Below, piece by piece: positions 6,444 through 6,570 of a stretch of DNA of 6,570 nt. The translations under genes were made by a program, and so were the position numbers. The stretch is from NCBI GenBank assembly GCA_938029995.1, contig CALHGI010000519.1:1-6570 (forward strand), read 5' to 3'. Position 1 is the first letter of the stretch; every line of letters starts with the position of its first letter. A model generated the notes under the pieces. That model was given only the letters and a program-made list of their open reading frames with translations, was not told where the DNA came from and made no database searches. Source of the DNA: an uncultured cyanobacterium (GTDB taxonomy: Bacteria > Cyanobacteriota > Cyanobacteriia > Phormidesmidales > Phormidesmidaceae).

Positions 6444-6570
6444 ACGCTCTCATCAGCCAATTGCCACCGTTGGAGAGCCCGAAGCAGTATTGCTTAAGCG
6501 GAGTTGGGCCATGCTCCCATGCCCTGGTGTGATCGACAGCCCTTGGGTAAAACGCCCACGTCCGATCATG
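6444..6570. other. Downstream region without a recognised gene
   Basis: After the pump stop codon, 127 bp remain to the window edge. Two short hairpins occur: AAGCA-GTAT-TGCTT (6482-6495), and GGGC-c-ATG/CATGCCC with a CTCC loop and one bulged C (6506-6524). Neither is followed by a T-run, so neither is a standard intrinsic terminator. Short open stretches run off the right edge on both strands, including ATG 6511 on the plus strand, but they are too short to identify. No outer-membrane channel gene begins here. Confidence 0.5.

Noticed and set aside
6308..6532. Plus-strand open frame of 74 codons running over the end of the pump gene
   Set aside because: It begins deep inside the pump gene in another frame, and the portion beyond the pump stop is not recognisable.
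6444..6570. Possible group II intron 5' end (GTGTG at about 6527) or end of a transposase gene
   Set aside because: GTGTG alone is too short to call an intron, no domain V-like stem is visible, and the short open stretches on either strand show no transposase motif.

Overview
The window looks like chromosomal DNA of a cyanobacterium. The signs are one exact HIP1 octamer (GCGATCGC, 6327-6334), the tail of a protein resembling the TIGR03032/DUF4915 family that I associate with cyanobacteria, and a PadR regulator of cyanobacterial style. These signs are suggestive rather than decisive, and I cannot name a genus. There are no RNA genes, insertion sequences or CRISPR arrays that I can support.

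Layout: the 3' end of a TIGR03032-like gene (1-312, +) is followed by about 170 bp without a gene. Next comes a complete PadR-type repressor on the minus strand (482-1027). A 133-bp divergent control region (1028-1160) separates it from three genes on the plus strand: an RND membrane fusion (periplasmic adaptor) protein (1161-2465), an extended short-chain dehydrogenase/epimerase-like protein (2502-3293) and an RND inner-membrane efflux pump (3351-6443). The last 127 bp hold no recognisable gene, only two small hairpins.

How it fits together: the three plus-strand genes are spaced 36 and 57 bp apart and are probably one operon. The adaptor and pump would form two parts of a tripartite exporter, with the outer-membrane TolC-like channel supplied from elsewhere. 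The divergent PadR protein is very likely the repressor. Two near-identical palindromes built on CAACATGTTG lie inside overlapping, oppositely directed promoters, so one repressor could shut off both its own gene and the pump operon. The exported compound cannot be read from the sequence.

The most unusual points are these. The SDR-family gene sits between adaptor and pump, and it is about 70 residues shorter than its relatives because of a clean in-frame gap that removes the whole catalytic Ser/Tyr-x-x-x-Lys segment while both flanks stay intact. The control region is densely packed with operators and two mutually exclusive promoters. The pump carries a non-AcrB arrangement of its proton-relay residues (Asp-Asn in TM4, Asn-Asp in TM10). 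None of this amounts to a clearly new system; it is an efflux operon with a degenerate or repurposed accessory gene.
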